The notes beneath the pieces were generated by a model that saw only the letters and a list, made by a program, of their open reading frames with translations, was not told where the DNA came from and did not search any database. Below are positions 26,970-36,736 of a DNA stretch of 61,278 bases, in pieces (within the stretch, counting starts at the first letter, position 1; the number at the start of each line of letters is the position of its first letter). Origin of the DNA: Achromobacter pulmonis (GTDB lineage Bacteria; Pseudomonadota; Gammaproteobacteria; Burkholderiales; Burkholderiaceae_B); the NCBI RefSeq assembly GCF_002885955.2, contig NZ_POQS01000007.1, positions 265,909 through 327,186 on the forward strand, written 5' to 3'. A program made the position numbers and the translations under genes.

Positions 26970-28133
26970 CTAGTTGGCTTTGACGACGCGGCCGCTCTTG
27001 ACCTCGCCGATGACCACTTCCTTGGCGGTGATCGCGTCGTGGTTGTCGTGGCTGAACGGCTTGTTGTAGGTCATCACCACGCCTTCGACCGGCGTCTGCA
27101 GGTTCTCCAGCGCTTCGCGGACCTTGGGGCCGTCGGTGGAATTGGCCTGCTTGATCGCGGCCGCCAGCAGGAAGATCGAGTCATAGCCCTGGGCCGCCGA
27201 CACCGGGGAATCGATGCGGTCGTTCTTGGGCTTGAACTTGGCCAGATAGGCGTCGATGAAGGCCTTGCGCTTGGGCGTGTCCGGGTCCTGGATGAAGGTC
27301 TGCGGCATGCGCGCGCCTTCCCCGTTGGCGCCCGAGTTATCGATATAGTTGGCCATCGACAGGGTCCAGCTGCCGATCATCGGCACCTTCCAGCCCAGCT
27401 TGGTCATGCCGTTGGCGATCTGGGCCAGCTCGGGTCCGATGCCATAGGTCAGCACGGCTTCGGCGCCGGCGGACTTGGCCTTCAGCAGCTGGGCCGTCAT
27501 GTCGACGTCCTTGATGTTGAACTTCTCCACGGCCACCGGCTTGATGCCCTTGCTGGCCAGCGCCTTCTCCAGGTCTTCGCGGCCGAGCTGGCCGTAGTTG
27601 GTGGAATCGGCCAGGATCGCGACCTTCTTGTAGCCGCGGCGGGTGATCGCCTCTTCGACGATCATGGGCGCCTGGATGCTGTCGTGCGCCGCGTTGCGGA
27701 ACACGTAGTTGTCCGGGTATTCGGGCGCCTGGAACTGATGCGTGATGACGCTGCCGGTGGCCACGTTGTTGAACACCGGGATCTTGGCGTCCTGGTAGAA
27801 GCGCTGCGAGGCCAGCGCCACGCCGGTATTGATGTAGCCGACGGTGGCGGTCACCTGTTCCTTGTTGATCAGCTCCTGCGCGATCTGCACGCCGCGTTCA
27901 TTCTTGGCTTCGTCGTCGCGTTCCACCGCGACCAGCTGCCGACCCAGCACTCCGCCGTTCTTGTTGATTTCTTCGATGGCCAGGCGCACACCGTCGCGCA
28001 TGCTCACGCCCATGGAGGACGACCCGCCGGTGTAGGGACCGGCGACGCCGATCTTGATGGGGTCGGCGGCGTGGCTGACGGCCGTTGCGGCAAATGCGAG
28101 GGTTCCTGCAAGCAGCTTCAAACGAAAATCCAT
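26970..28133 (-). CDS. livK: Branched-chain amino acid-type ABC substrate-binding protein, system 2
   Basis: 387-residue periplasmic binding protein. The signal peptide ends near TAVSHA-ADPIK, and the mature part starts with the typical KIGVAGPYTGGSSSMGVSMRDGVRLA (split), followed by NGGVLGRQL and TATVGYINTG. Best fit is the LivJ/LivK family for branched-chain or related amino acids. First gene of operon livK-livH-livMG-livF. Ligand not certain. Confidence 0.9.
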   Translation of the reverse strand: MDFRLKLLAGTLAFAATAVSHAADPIKIGVAGPYTGGSSSMGVSMRDGVRLAIEEINKNGGVLGRQLVAVERDDEAKNERGVQIAQELINKEQVTATVGYINTGVALASQRFYQDAKIPVFNNVATGSVITHQFQAPEYPDNYVFRNAAHDSIQAPMIVEEAITRRGYKKVAILADSTNYGQLGREDLEKALASKGIKPVAVEKFNIKDVDMTAQLLKAKSAGAEAVLTYGIGPELAQIANGMTKLGWKVPMIGSWTLSMANYIDNSGANGEGARMPQTFIQDPDTPKRKAFIDAYLAKFKPKNDRIDSPVSAAQGYDSIFLLAAAIKQANSTDGPKVREALENLQTPVEGVVMTYNKPFSHDNHDAITAKEVVIGEVKSGRVVKAN

Positions 28134-28376
28134 GGATGTCTCCGTTGTAATTGGTAGGACTGCGTGGAAAACCGAATGCCGGCGCGTAGGTGCTGCGGCG
28201 CGCTCTATGTTGCAAGGGTGTGACTGTCTGCCCTATCACTTACGCGAATCTGACGCGATGGGGCTTGTGCGCGTAAATACCTACGCGTGGACGAGGACGC
28301 CGGAAACGGCGCCGCGCGCGCCTGGCCAGGGCGGCGGCGCCTTAGGCGGAATATCGTTCCGCCTCTTGCTGGAAAT
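28134..28376. other. Intergenic region with hairpin at 28344-28364
   Basis: No gene is supported here. The part next to livK (28134-28260) is less GC rich and probably contains its promoter. An 8-bp perfect stem AGGCGGAA (28344-28351) / TTCCGCCT (28357-28364) with a five-base loop lies 12 bases beyond the LysR stop codon and may end that transcript, though no T-run follows. Confidence 0.45.
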
Positions 28377-29315
28377 TTATTCCTGACTGGTCCGCGCGCC
28401 GCGCGGCCATTGCGATACCCGCTGGCATACGTCGTGCAGCCAGTCGGAGAACGCCTGGCGCGCGCGGGTCAGCGGACGCGAGGCTTCGGTGCAGAGGTAG
28501 TACTGGGATTCGCCGGGGATCTCGATGTCGAAGACGCGCACCAGCCTGCCTTCGTCCAGCCACTGCGCGGCCAGGGTGCGGCGCGTAAGCGCGATGCCCT
28601 GGCCGGCGCGCGCGGCTTCCAGCGTCATGCCCAGATCCACCAGCCACACGCCGCGCGACGGCTCGGGCCAGTCCAGCCCGGCCGCGTCCAGCCAGGGGCG
28701 CCAGGGCTCCATCGGACTGCGCAGCAGCTGCGCCCGCGCCAGGTCCGCGGGCTGTCTGAAGGGACCGTGGGCGTCGAGATAGCCGGGCGTGCAGACCGCG
28801 AACACCGGGTCGGCGGTGAGTTGGCGCGTGTGCAGCCCCGGATACTTGCTGCTGCCGAAGCGGACCCAGACATCCGCGTTCGGCGGCATGATTTCCAGGT
28901 AGGGGATGGAGAGCATGATCTCCAGTTCCACGTCGGGATGCGCGGCGGTGAACTCGGCCAGGCTGGGGATCAGGACCTGGCGCGCGAAGGTCGGCGTGGA
29001 CACCACGCGCAGCGTTTCGGGCTTGGGCTCGCCGCGCTTGTGCAGCGAGGCGTCCGACAACAGGTCCAGCGCGGTGCGGACCTGTTCCAGGTATTCCTGT
29101 CCGGCCGAACTCAGCGTCGCCCCGCGGCGGCTGCGTATGAAGAGCGAGACGTCCAGCAGCGCTTCGAGCATGGCGATGCGCTTGCCGATGGCGCTGGCCG
29201 TGACGAAGAGTTCTTCGCTGGCGCGCTCGAAGGAGCCGAGCCGCGCGGCCGCTTCGAACGCCTGGATGGCGGCCAGCGGCGGCAGGCGCACGTCTTTGGA
29301 GGAGGGTCCGCGCAT
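28377..29315 (-). CDS. LysR-family transcriptional regulator (GcvA-like)
   Basis: 312-residue LysR-type regulator. The N-terminal winged helix reads PLAAIQAFEAAARLGSFERA-SEELFVTASAIGKRIAMLE, resembling GcvA-type members; the remainder is the periplasmic-binding-like effector domain. Neighbours are the livK operon downstream and lysE upstream, both on the same strand, so the target cannot be deduced from a divergent partner. Function unknown beyond transcriptional regulation. Confidence 0.88.
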   Translation of the reverse strand: MRGPSSKDVRLPPLAAIQAFEAAARLGSFERASEELFVTASAIGKRIAMLEALLDVSLFIRSRRGATLSSAGQEYLEQVRTALDLLSDASLHKRGEPKPETLRVVSTPTFARQVLIPSLAEFTAAHPDVELEIMLSIPYLEIMPPNADVWVRFGSSKYPGLHTRQLTADPVFAVCTPGYLDAHGPFRQPADLARAQLLRSPMEPWRPWLDAAGLDWPEPSRGVWLVDLGMTLEAARAGQGIALTRRTLAAQWLDEGRLVRVFDIEIPGESQYYLCTEASRPLTRARQAFSDWLHDVCQRVSQWPRGARTSQE

Positions 29316-29399
29316 GATCGTCTGGCGGGCCGGCGCTGCGCCCGACGCAAGATTGGCAAGGGGCCGATTATAAGGACGGCGCCCTTGCCGGGCTGCGCG

Positions 29400-30032
29400 T
29401 CATACGCCCTTGAGGGCCAGGCTCACCGCCAGCGCCGCCATCACCACCGCGATGATGCCGTCCAGCACGCGCCAGGCCGAGGCGCTGGCGAAGAACGGGG
29501 CGAACAGGCGCGAGCCGATGCTGAGCACGGCCAGCCACAGCAGGCTGGCGGTGAGCGCGCCGGCGGCGAACGCCATGCGGGCGTCCTCGAAGCCGTGCGC
29601 CAGCGAACCGACCACCACCATGTCCAGCCAGAAGTGCGGATTGAGCAGCGAAAAGCCCAGCGCGCCCAGCATGGCGGCGCGGCGCGACGGCACCACGTCG
29701 CGGGCGGCGGCCAGCCCGCCGTTGGCGGTCCAGGCGCGGCGCGCCGATTGCAGGGCGTACCAGGACAGGAAGGCGACGCCGAACCACAGCACGGCGGTCG
29801 TCAGCCACGGAAACCAGGTGGTCAGGGCCTGCAGCCCGGAGACGCTGGCGAAGATGAAGACGGCGTCGATCAGCGCGCAGATCGCGACCACGCTCAGCAG
29901 GTGCGCCCGCATCAGCCCCTGGCGCAGGATGAACGCGCTTTGCGCGCCCACGACGGCGAACAGGCCCAGCCCGGTGGCCGTTCCGCTGGCCCAGGCAGTG
30001 AAGAAGAGGGGGGAAGACAACGTGGCGAACAT
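29400..30032 (-). CDS. argO: LysE/ArgO-type amino acid exporter
   Basis: 210-residue inner-membrane exporter with six hydrophobic segments; family signature GLFAVVGAQSAFILRQGLMR in the first helix-loop and LLNPHFWLDMVVVG in the middle. LysE/ArgO proteins expel excess lysine, arginine or their toxic analogues. It is divergent from an ArgP/LysG regulator, the arrangement that activates exporter expression when basic amino acids accumulate. Confidence 0.92.
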   Translation of the reverse strand: MFATLSSPLFFTAWASGTATGLGLFAVVGAQSAFILRQGLMRAHLLSVVAICALIDAVFIFASVSGLQALTTWFPWLTTAVLWFGVAFLSWYALQSARRAWTANGGLAAARDVVPSRRAAMLGALGFSLLNPHFWLDMVVVGSLAHGFEDARMAFAAGALTASLLWLAVLSIGSRLFAPFFASASAWRVLDGIIAVVMAALAVSLALKGV

Positions 30033-30140
30033 GACGCAAACACCTTATGACTGCTACGCCTGTGGCGGCGCTTGATTTGGCGCCGGCAGCGGCGGGGCGT
30101 GCCGGCAATGCGTCATTTTCCCTTGCCGGATAGATGAAAT

Positions 30141-30178
30141 AAAGCTAATTTTCCTTCACTATCTTAAGCAAAGCTAAT
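30141..30178. promoter_or_regulatory. Direct repeat AAAGCTAAT in the argO/argP control region
   Basis: AAAGCTAAT occurs at 30141-30149 and again at 30170-30178, 29 bases start to start (nearly three helical turns), ending three bases before the argP start. The block is AT-rich within a GC-rich gap. The spacing fits two dimers on one DNA face, so it is a candidate ArgP autoregulatory or exporter-control site. Inferred from position and repetition only. Confidence 0.5.
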
Positions 30179-30181
30179 GAT

Positions 30182-31081
30182 ATGAAACTCGATCACGGCA
30201 ACCTCAGGGCCCTGGCGGCGGTGGTGCGCGAAGGCAGCTTCGAGCGCGCCGCGCTGTCGCTGAACGTCACCCCGTCGGCGGTGTCGCAGCGGATCAAGGC
30301 GCTGGAGGATCGCATGGGCCGCCTGCTGGTGCAGCGCACGGTGCCGGCGGCGGCCACCGCCGACGGCCAGGTGCTGGTGCGGCTGGCCGAGCAGACTGCG
30401 CTCCTGGAGCACGACGCGCTCAGCCGGCTGGGCGTGGCCGACGACGACGTGCCCTATGCCAGCATCCCCGTGGCGGTGAACCACGACAGCCTGGAAACCT
30501 GGTTCGTCGACGCGGCGGTGCAGTTCTCGGCGCGTACCCGCGCCACGCTGGACATGCAGTCCGAAGACCAGGACCACACCGCCGCCTTGCTGCGCAACGG
30601 CTCGGTGCTGGGCGCGGTGACCGCGCTGGCCGAGCCGGTGCAGGGCTGCCGCATTCATGCGCTGGGCAGCATGCGCTACGTCGCGACCTGCACGCCGGCA
30701 TTCCACAAGCGCTATTTCTCGCAAGGGGTCAACGCGCAGACGCTGGCGCAGGCGCCGGTGCTGGTGTTCAACCGCAAGGACGCCCTGCAGGCCCGCTTCG
30801 CCCACAAGATCGCGGATCCGGCGCCGTGGCAGCCGCCGGTCTGGTGGGTGCCGTCGACGCGCGCCTTCGTGCAGGCCACGCTGGGCGGGCTGGGCTGGAC
30901 CATGAATCCGCTGCCGCTGGTGCAGGAGCACCTTGACGCAGGTCAGCTGATGCTGCTGCGCGGGCGCGCCTGGGAGGATGTGCCGCTGTATTGGCAGCAT
31001 TGGCGGGTAAACTCCGAAGCCATGGAAGCCCTGACCGATTCGGTTCTGTCAGCCGCCCGCAGCCTGGTCAGGAGGCGTTGA
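30182..31081 (+). CDS. argP: LysR-family regulator ArgP (IciA/LysG type)
   Basis: 299-residue LysR regulator controlling basic amino acid export. The start MKLDHGNLRALAAVVREGSFERAALSLNVTPSAVSQRIKALED (given in parts by family) shows the ArgP winged helix, with RTVPAAATADGQVL directly after. Divergent partner of the LysE/ArgO exporter. In this pair, lysine or arginine bound to ArgP activates the exporter. No unusual features. Confidence 0.9.
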   Translation: MKLDHGNLRALAAVVREGSFERAALSLNVTPSAVSQRIKALEDRMGRLLVQRTVPAAATADGQVLVRLAEQTALLEHDALSRLGVADDDVPYASIPVAVNHDSLETWFVDAAVQFSARTRATLDMQSEDQDHTAALLRNGSVLGAVTALAEPVQGCRIHALGSMRYVATCTPAFHKRYFSQGVNAQTLAQAPVLVFNRKDALQARFAHKIADPAPWQPPVWWVPSTRAFVQATLGGLGWTMNPLPLVQEHLDAGQLMLLRGRAWEDVPLYWQHWRVNSEAMEALTDSVLSAARSLVRRR

Positions 31082-31112
31082 CCCGCGGCGTTAACCCTTA
31101 GGAGTACTAGTC

Positions 31113-31604
31113 ATGAACATCCGCAAGTTCGCTGTGATCGCCGCCCTGGGCCTGTGCACGGCCGGCACGGCCTGGGCGAAGGACTACAAGGTCGGCCAGA
31201 TCGAGATCGACGACCTGTGGGTGCGCGCCTCGGCGCCGGGCCAGTCCAACGGCGCGGGCTATATGGACATCGACAACGACGCCAAGACCGAGGACCGCCT
31301 GCTGTCGATCACGTCCGACGCCGCCGAACGCGTCGAGCTGCACACGGTGCAAACCGAAAACGGCGTGTCCAAGATGCGCCAGGTCGAAGGCGGCATCGCC
31401 TTGCCCGCCGACACCGAGGTCAAACTCAGCCCGGGCGGCTACCACGTCATGTTCATCAAGCTGAAAGCGCCGTTCGCCGAAGGCGCAACCGTGCCCGCCA
31501 CCCTCAAGTTCGAAAAGGCCGGTGAAGTCGCGGTCCAATTCAAAGTCAAACCCGCCACCCACAACCCCGGCATGAACATGAACCACGGCACGATGAAGCA
31601 TTAA
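31113..31604 (+). CDS. Periplasmic copper chaperone PCu(A)C
   Basis: 163-residue periplasmic protein with a signal peptide (cleavage near AWA-KDYK). The copper site pattern H-x10-M ... HVM is seen as ELHTVQTENGVSKM and GGYHVMF. A His/Met-rich tail (NPGMNMNHGTMKH) gives extra metal ligands. The family delivers Cu(I) to the CuA or CuB site of cytochrome oxidase. Usual partners (Sco, copper transport) are not adjacent; the gene stands alone after argP. Confidence 0.9.
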   Translation: MNIRKFAVIAALGLCTAGTAWAKDYKVGQIEIDDLWVRASAPGQSNGAGYMDIDNDAKTEDRLLSITSDAAERVELHTVQTENGVSKMRQVEGGIALPADTEVKLSPGGYHVMFIKLKAPFAEGATVPATLKFEKAGEVAVQFKVKPATHNPGMNMNHGTMKH

Positions 31605-31663
31605 GGAGCACTAAGGCGCGCGCCGCGCGCCTTCGCCCCACGGGGCAAACCCTCCCCAAGAGC

Positions 31664-31745
31664 GCGGGGCCGCACGGATCCGGCTCCGCCGGTCCGTAGC
31701 GGCGCCCCCCTGGGGGGGAAGCGCCAAAGGCGCTTCGGGGGGGGC
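31664..31745 (-). repeat. Dispersed GC-rich stem-loop repeat, copy 2
   Basis: Second copy of the element seen at 16052, directly after the gdhA stop codon. The first hairpin keeps the 8-bp stem but its loop differs (AAA on the plus strand against GCC in copy 1). In the second hairpin a G-C pair of the other copies is replaced by A-T on both sides (ACGGA / TCCGT), a compensatory change. Located between convergent PCu(A)C and gdhA genes. Confidence 0.85.
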
Positions 31746-33092
<1,347 letters not shown>

Positions 33093-33522
33093 GTTCTCCT
33101 CGGGGGTGCTTCGAATAGGTGCGGGGTGGCCCCGGATTGGGGCGCGATAGACACGGGTTTGGTGCAAGTTCGCACCCGTATGGTGCGGAATTGTAGGGCT
33201 AAATTATTGCCCTGCGCAAAGCCGTGAAATGCTGCATCACATTGATATCAAAGCGATTTTTTGCGACCCGGTAATTGGGGTCGCATAATGTCGAAATGGG
33301 CGGCTCACGTCTGGAAAATTCCCTGGTCCGGTGGAATTCCGTTGAATTTCCTGGGGAAAACAATATGTCCCCAAATAATTGCACAGGGAGAAATCGGCGC
33401 CGGGCAGGCCGGGCCGCACGTAAATCGGACCATTAGCCATGCCTGGAAGCCTCATCAGGCGGACAGTCCGATTTAATGCGTCCCCATTATTAATTTGAGA
33501 AAAGTCACACGCAGGCAACAGT
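33093..33522. other. Palindrome-rich intergenic region upstream of gdhA
   Basis: 430 bases without a supported gene and much lower in GC than the flanks. Inverted repeats: AGGGC/GCCCT (33195-33213), TTGATATCAA (33242-33251), TGCGACCC/GGGTCGCA (33262-33285), TGGGGA/TCCCCA (33352-33373), and TAAATCGGAC/GTCCGATTTA (33421-33475) enclosing GCCTG/CAGGC. Small open frames here (for example 33237-33518 on the minus strand) look non-protein-like. The last hairpin may end the upstream exporter transcript; others may be operators or a structured RNA. Confidence 0.6.
33190..33219 (-). promoter_or_regulatory. Predicted gdhA promoter with palindrome in the spacer
   Basis: On the minus strand, TTGCGC (complement of 33214-33219) and TACAAT (complement of 33190-33195) are separated by 18 bp, giving a plausible sigma-70 promoter about 95 bases before the gdhA start. 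The inverted repeat AGGGC-N9-GCCCT occupies almost exactly the spacer, so a dimeric regulator there would contact polymerase directly. Confidence 0.5.
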
Positions 33523-34134
33523 TCAGACCTGCGCGACCGCCAGCGCGCCGCCCAGGGCCATCAGCACGGCCCCCACCACCCGGTCCGCGGTGCGCTGATG
33601 GTCCAGCAGCGCGCGGCGCAGCACGGGCGAGGAAACCGACCATGCCACGACGCTGAACCACGCCCAGTGCGCGAACGACATGAACAGCCCGTAGCCGAAT
33701 TGCCGGGTCAGCGGCGTGCCCGGCGAAACCAGCTGGGTGTAGGTGCTGACCACGAACAGCGTGGTCTTGGGATTGAGGGCGTTGGTCAGAAAGCCGTCGT
33801 AAAGCGCCCGCCAGGCCGAGATGACCGGGCGCGCCGACAGGTCGCGGTCGACCGGCGTGCGGTTGAAAAACGTCTTCCAGCCCATGTAGATCAGATAACA
33901 GGCGCCGGCCAGCTTGATGCCCTGCAGCACGGGCCGGGCGTAATGGGCCAGCAGGCTGACGCCGAACATGGTGTAGAACACGTGCACCTGCACGGCCAAC
34001 GCAATGCCGGCGGCGCAGGTCAGGCCGGTGCGCCGGCCATACAGATAGCTGTAGCGGGTCACCATCGCGAAGTCCGGCCCGGGGCTGATGACGGCAAGAA
34101 CGGTGATCAGGGCGACGGCTATCAGTTCGGTCAT
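33523..34134 (-). CDS. LysE/RhtB-family amino acid exporter
   Basis: 203-residue inner-membrane exporter of the LysE/RhtB superfamily, with signature VISPGPDFAMVTRYSYLYGRR in the first loop (two halves), LKLAGACYLIYMGWKTF-like segment and NALNPKTTLFVVSTYTQ in the middle. RhtB-type members export threonine, homoserine, leucine or related compounds. Divergent from a LysR regulator 106 bases away, which probably controls it. Substrate unknown. Confidence 0.88.
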   Translation of the reverse strand: MTELIAVALITVLAVISPGPDFAMVTRYSYLYGRRTGLTCAAGIALAVQVHVFYTMFGVSLLAHYARPVLQGIKLAGACYLIYMGWKTFFNRTPVDRDLSARPVISAWRALYDGFLTNALNPKTTLFVVSTYTQLVSPGTPLTRQFGYGLFMSFAHWAWFSVVAWSVSSPVLRRALLDHQRTADRVVGAVLMALGGALAVAQV

Positions 34135-34240
34135 GGAAGGGAAGCGCAAGCAAGAGGGAGCCGGTATTGTCCGGCGCTGGCGCACGCCCGAAAAACGATT
34201 TTTAATGCCGGATATACGTCAGAAAAACTCACCGATAGCC

Positions 34241-35152
34241 ATGAAACTCCCGCCGCTCAACGCGCTGCGCGTCTTCGACGCCGCCGCCCGCCACCAGGCC
34301 TTCGGCAAGGCCGCAGAAGAGCTGAACGTGACCCACGGCGCGGTCAGCCGGCAGATCCGGCTGCTGGAGGACAGCCTGGGAATGCGCTTGTTCGAGCGGC
34401 GCAACCGGGGTGTTTTCCTGACTGATCGAGGCGGGCAGCTGCACGAGCTGACCCGCGCGCTTTTCGAGCAGCTCGCCACGGGCCTGGCCAGGCTGCGCCA
34501 GCCGGCGCCGGACGCGCCCCTGGTGCTGTCCTGCGAGCCCACGATCGCCATGATGTGGCTGATTCCGCGCCTGCCGGATTTCCAGCGCCTGCATCCGGCC
34601 GTGCAGGTGCACCTGTATGCGGCCGGCGGTCCGCTGGATTTCGCGGCCCAGGGCGTGGACGTGGCGCTGCGGCGCAATGATTTCGAATGGGACGCCGCGC
34701 TGCATGCCGAGCGGGTGTGCGAGGAATGGACCGGGCCGGTATGCCGGCCGGGCCTGCTGGGTCCCGCCGGCGAGGGCTGGGACGGCGCGCCGGCGCTGGG
34801 CAGCGCGACGCGGCCGCAAGCCTGGCGGCAGTGGTCCCAGGCCGCGGGCGGCAGGCCGCCCAGGCGCGCCGGGCCCGCCTATGAGCATTTCTACCTGAGC
34901 CTGCAGGCCGCCGCCGCGGGGCTGGGCGTGGCCATCGGGTCAGCCCTGATGGCCTGCGACGCCGTGCGCGACCGCCGCCTGGAGGCGCCGCGCGGCTTCG
35001 TGCGCGACGGCTCCGCCTATTTCCTGCTGTCGCCCCGGCCGTATGCCGAGGATCCGCGGGCGCGGGTCTTCCTGCAATGGCTGCGCCGGGAGGCCGCCGA
35101 GTCGCTGCGGCAATCCGGCGCCGGGGCCGGCCATCAGAGCGTGGCGTCGTAG
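34241..35152 (+). CDS. LysR-family transcriptional regulator (GcvA-like)
   Basis: 303-residue LysR regulator; winged helix PLNALRVFDAAARHQAFGKA followed by AEELNVTHGAVSRQIRLLED matches the GcvA branch. The C-terminal half is the effector domain (VLSCEPTIAMMWLIPRLPDF). The start chosen, MKLPPLN, is the standard N-terminus; a longer open frame upstream runs into the exporter promoter. Last 19 bases overlap the convergent exonuclease gene. Probable controller of the divergent exporter. Confidence 0.9.
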   Translation: MKLPPLNALRVFDAAARHQAFGKAAEELNVTHGAVSRQIRLLEDSLGMRLFERRNRGVFLTDRGGQLHELTRALFEQLATGLARLRQPAPDAPLVLSCEPTIAMMWLIPRLPDFQRLHPAVQVHLYAAGGPLDFAAQGVDVALRRNDFEWDAALHAERVCEEWTGPVCRPGLLGPAGEGWDGAPALGSATRPQAWRQWSQAAGGRPPRRAGPAYEHFYLSLQAAAAGLGVAIGSALMACDAVRDRRLEAPRGFVRDGSAYFLLSPRPYAEDPRARVFLQWLRREAAESLRQSGAGAGHQSVAS

Positions 35153-35922
35153 TCGATCGTCAGCGGCGCGTGGTCCGAGAAGCGTTCGTCCTTGTAGATG
35201 GCGACGCTGCGGGCGCGGGCGGCGATGCCCGGCGTGGCGATCTGGTAGTCGATGCGCCACCCGACGTTCTTGGCCCAGGCCTGGCCGCGGTTGCTCCACC
35301 AGGTGTACTGGTCGGGCCGGTCGTCGATGGTGCGGAACACGTCCACGAAGCCGCGCTTGTCGAACACGTCGGTCAGCCAGGCCCGCTCTTCGGGCAGGAA
35401 GCCCGAATTCTTCATGTTGCCCTTCCAGTTCTTCAGGTCGATTTCCTTGTGGGCGATGTTCCAGTCGCCGCAGATGATGAACTCGCGGCCAGTGGTCCGG
35501 TGCTCGTGCATCAGGGCGTCGATCCAGGGGCCGAACCGGTCCAGGAACCGGTACTTGGCCTGTTGCCGCTCGTCGCCGCTGGAGCCGGACGGCAGGTAGG
35601 CGCTGATGACGGACAGGTTCTTCCAGTCGGCGCGGATGATGCGGCCCTCGGGGTCGAATTCCTCGCATCCCAGGCCGGTGTGCACGCGTTCGGCGGCATT
35701 GCGCAGATAGATGCCGACGCCGCTATAGCCTTTCTTCACGGCATGGTGGAAGTGGCCGGTATAGCCGGGCGGGTGGCGCAGGTCTTCGGTCAGGTCGTCG
35801 TGGGAAATCTTGATCTCCTGCAGGCACAGCACGTCCGCGGCGTGCTTTTCCATCCAGGGTTGCAGGCCCTTGCGAAAGGCGGACCGGATTCCGTTGAGGT
35901 TGATCGAGGTAATGCGCAACAA
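35134..35922 (-). CDS. xthA: Exodeoxyribonuclease III (AP endonuclease)
   Basis: 262-residue Mg-dependent exonuclease/AP endonuclease of base-excision repair. Motifs: NLNGIRSAF, LCLQEIK, GYSGVGIY, GDWNIAH, and YTWWSNRGQAW with WRIDYQI near the end, plus the final FSDHAPLTID catalytic histidine. Translation appears to begin at TTG, with AGGAG seven bases upstream. Tail-to-tail overlap with the LysR gene; pyrE is divergent. Confidence 0.94.
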   Translation of the reverse strand: MLRITSINLNGIRSAFRKGLQPWMEKHAADVLCLQEIKISHDDLTEDLRHPPGYTGHFHHAVKKGYSGVGIYLRNAAERVHTGLGCEEFDPEGRIIRADWKNLSVISAYLPSGSSGDERQQAKYRFLDRFGPWIDALMHEHRTTGREFIICGDWNIAHKEIDLKNWKGNMKNSGFLPEERAWLTDVFDKRGFVDVFRTIDDRPDQYTWWSNRGQAWAKNVGWRIDYQIATPGIAARARSVAIYKDERFSDHAPLTIDYDATL

Positions 35923-36052
35923 AGCGAAACTCCTATAGGCGGGGCGCGAGGCCCGGGCGATGCCAGGAATTTAACCGACTCGGCGCTCAGGCCAGGGAAA
36001 AGCCCCGACAACGGATAAAATGCCGGGGTTTGCCATCTACCGGATCCCTCGC

Positions 36053-36736
36053 ATGACCGCCGCCCAATCCTCCGCCACCGCTCTCGACTTCGTCCGCTTC
36101 GCCTTGAACGAGGGCGTGCTGCGCTTTGGCAGCTTCAAGGTCAAGTCGGGTCGTATCAGTCCGTATTTCTTTAACGCGGGGTTGTTCAACAACGGCGGTT
36201 CGGTCGGCAAGCTGGCGCAGTTCTACGCGCAGGCGCTGCTGGATTCGGGCGTGGCCTTCGACATGCTGTTCGGCCCGGCCTACAAGGGCATTCCGCTGGC
36301 CACCGCCACCGCCGTCGCGCTGGCCGGCCACCCCGACATGCAGGGCAAGAGCGGCGTGCCCTTCGCCTACAACCGCAAGGAAGCCAAGGACCACGGCGAA
36401 GGCGGCACCCTGGTGGGCGCGCCGCTTGCGGGCAAGGTCGTCATCATCGACGACGTGATCACCGCGGGCACTTCGGTGCGCGAGTCGGTGGAAATCATCC
36501 GCGCCGCGGGCGCCGAGCCGGCGGCCGTGCTGATCGCCATGGACCGCATGGAACGCGCCGGCCCGGACGACGCCCTGTCGGCGCACTCGGCCGTGCAGGA
36601 CGTGTCCAAGACCTACGGCATCCCGGTGGTGGCCATCGCCTCGCTGGCCGACATCCTGGCGCTGCTGCAGGACGACGCATCGTTTTCCGAACACCGCGAC
36701 GCGGTGCTGGCCTACCGGACGAAGTACGGGGTGTAG
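36053..36736 (+). CDS. pyrE: Orotate phosphoribosyltransferase
   Basis: 227-residue enzyme converting orotate plus PRPP to OMP in pyrimidine synthesis. The PRPP loop VVIIDDVITAGTS and the GPAYKGIPLA and FAYNRKEAKDHGEGG segments are present. The start ATG at MTAAQSS fits the family N-terminus better than the upstream ATG at 36020. Its 3' end overlaps the toxin gene on the opposite strand by 25 bases, unusual for a core gene. Confidence 0.95.
   Translation: MTAAQSSATALDFVRFALNEGVLRFGSFKVKSGRISPYFFNAGLFNNGGSVGKLAQFYAQALLDSGVAFDMLFGPAYKGIPLATATAVALAGHPDMQGKSGVPFAYNRKEAKDHGEGGTLVGAPLAGKVVIIDDVITAGTSVRESVEIIRAAGAEPAAVLIAMDRMERAGPDDALSAHSAVQDVSKTYGIPVVAIASLADILALLQDDASFSEHRDAVLAYRTKYGV

Noticed and set aside
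33421..33475. Possible hammerhead ribozyme (CTGATGAGGC on the minus strand inside a stem-loop)
   Set aside because: The CTGATGA core is there but the GAAA segment and correct three-stem layout are missing.
33237..33518. 93-residue minus-strand frame upstream of gdhA
   Set aside because: Covers the palindrome cluster, lacks a ribosome site and family features, and has atypical amino-acid content for this genome.
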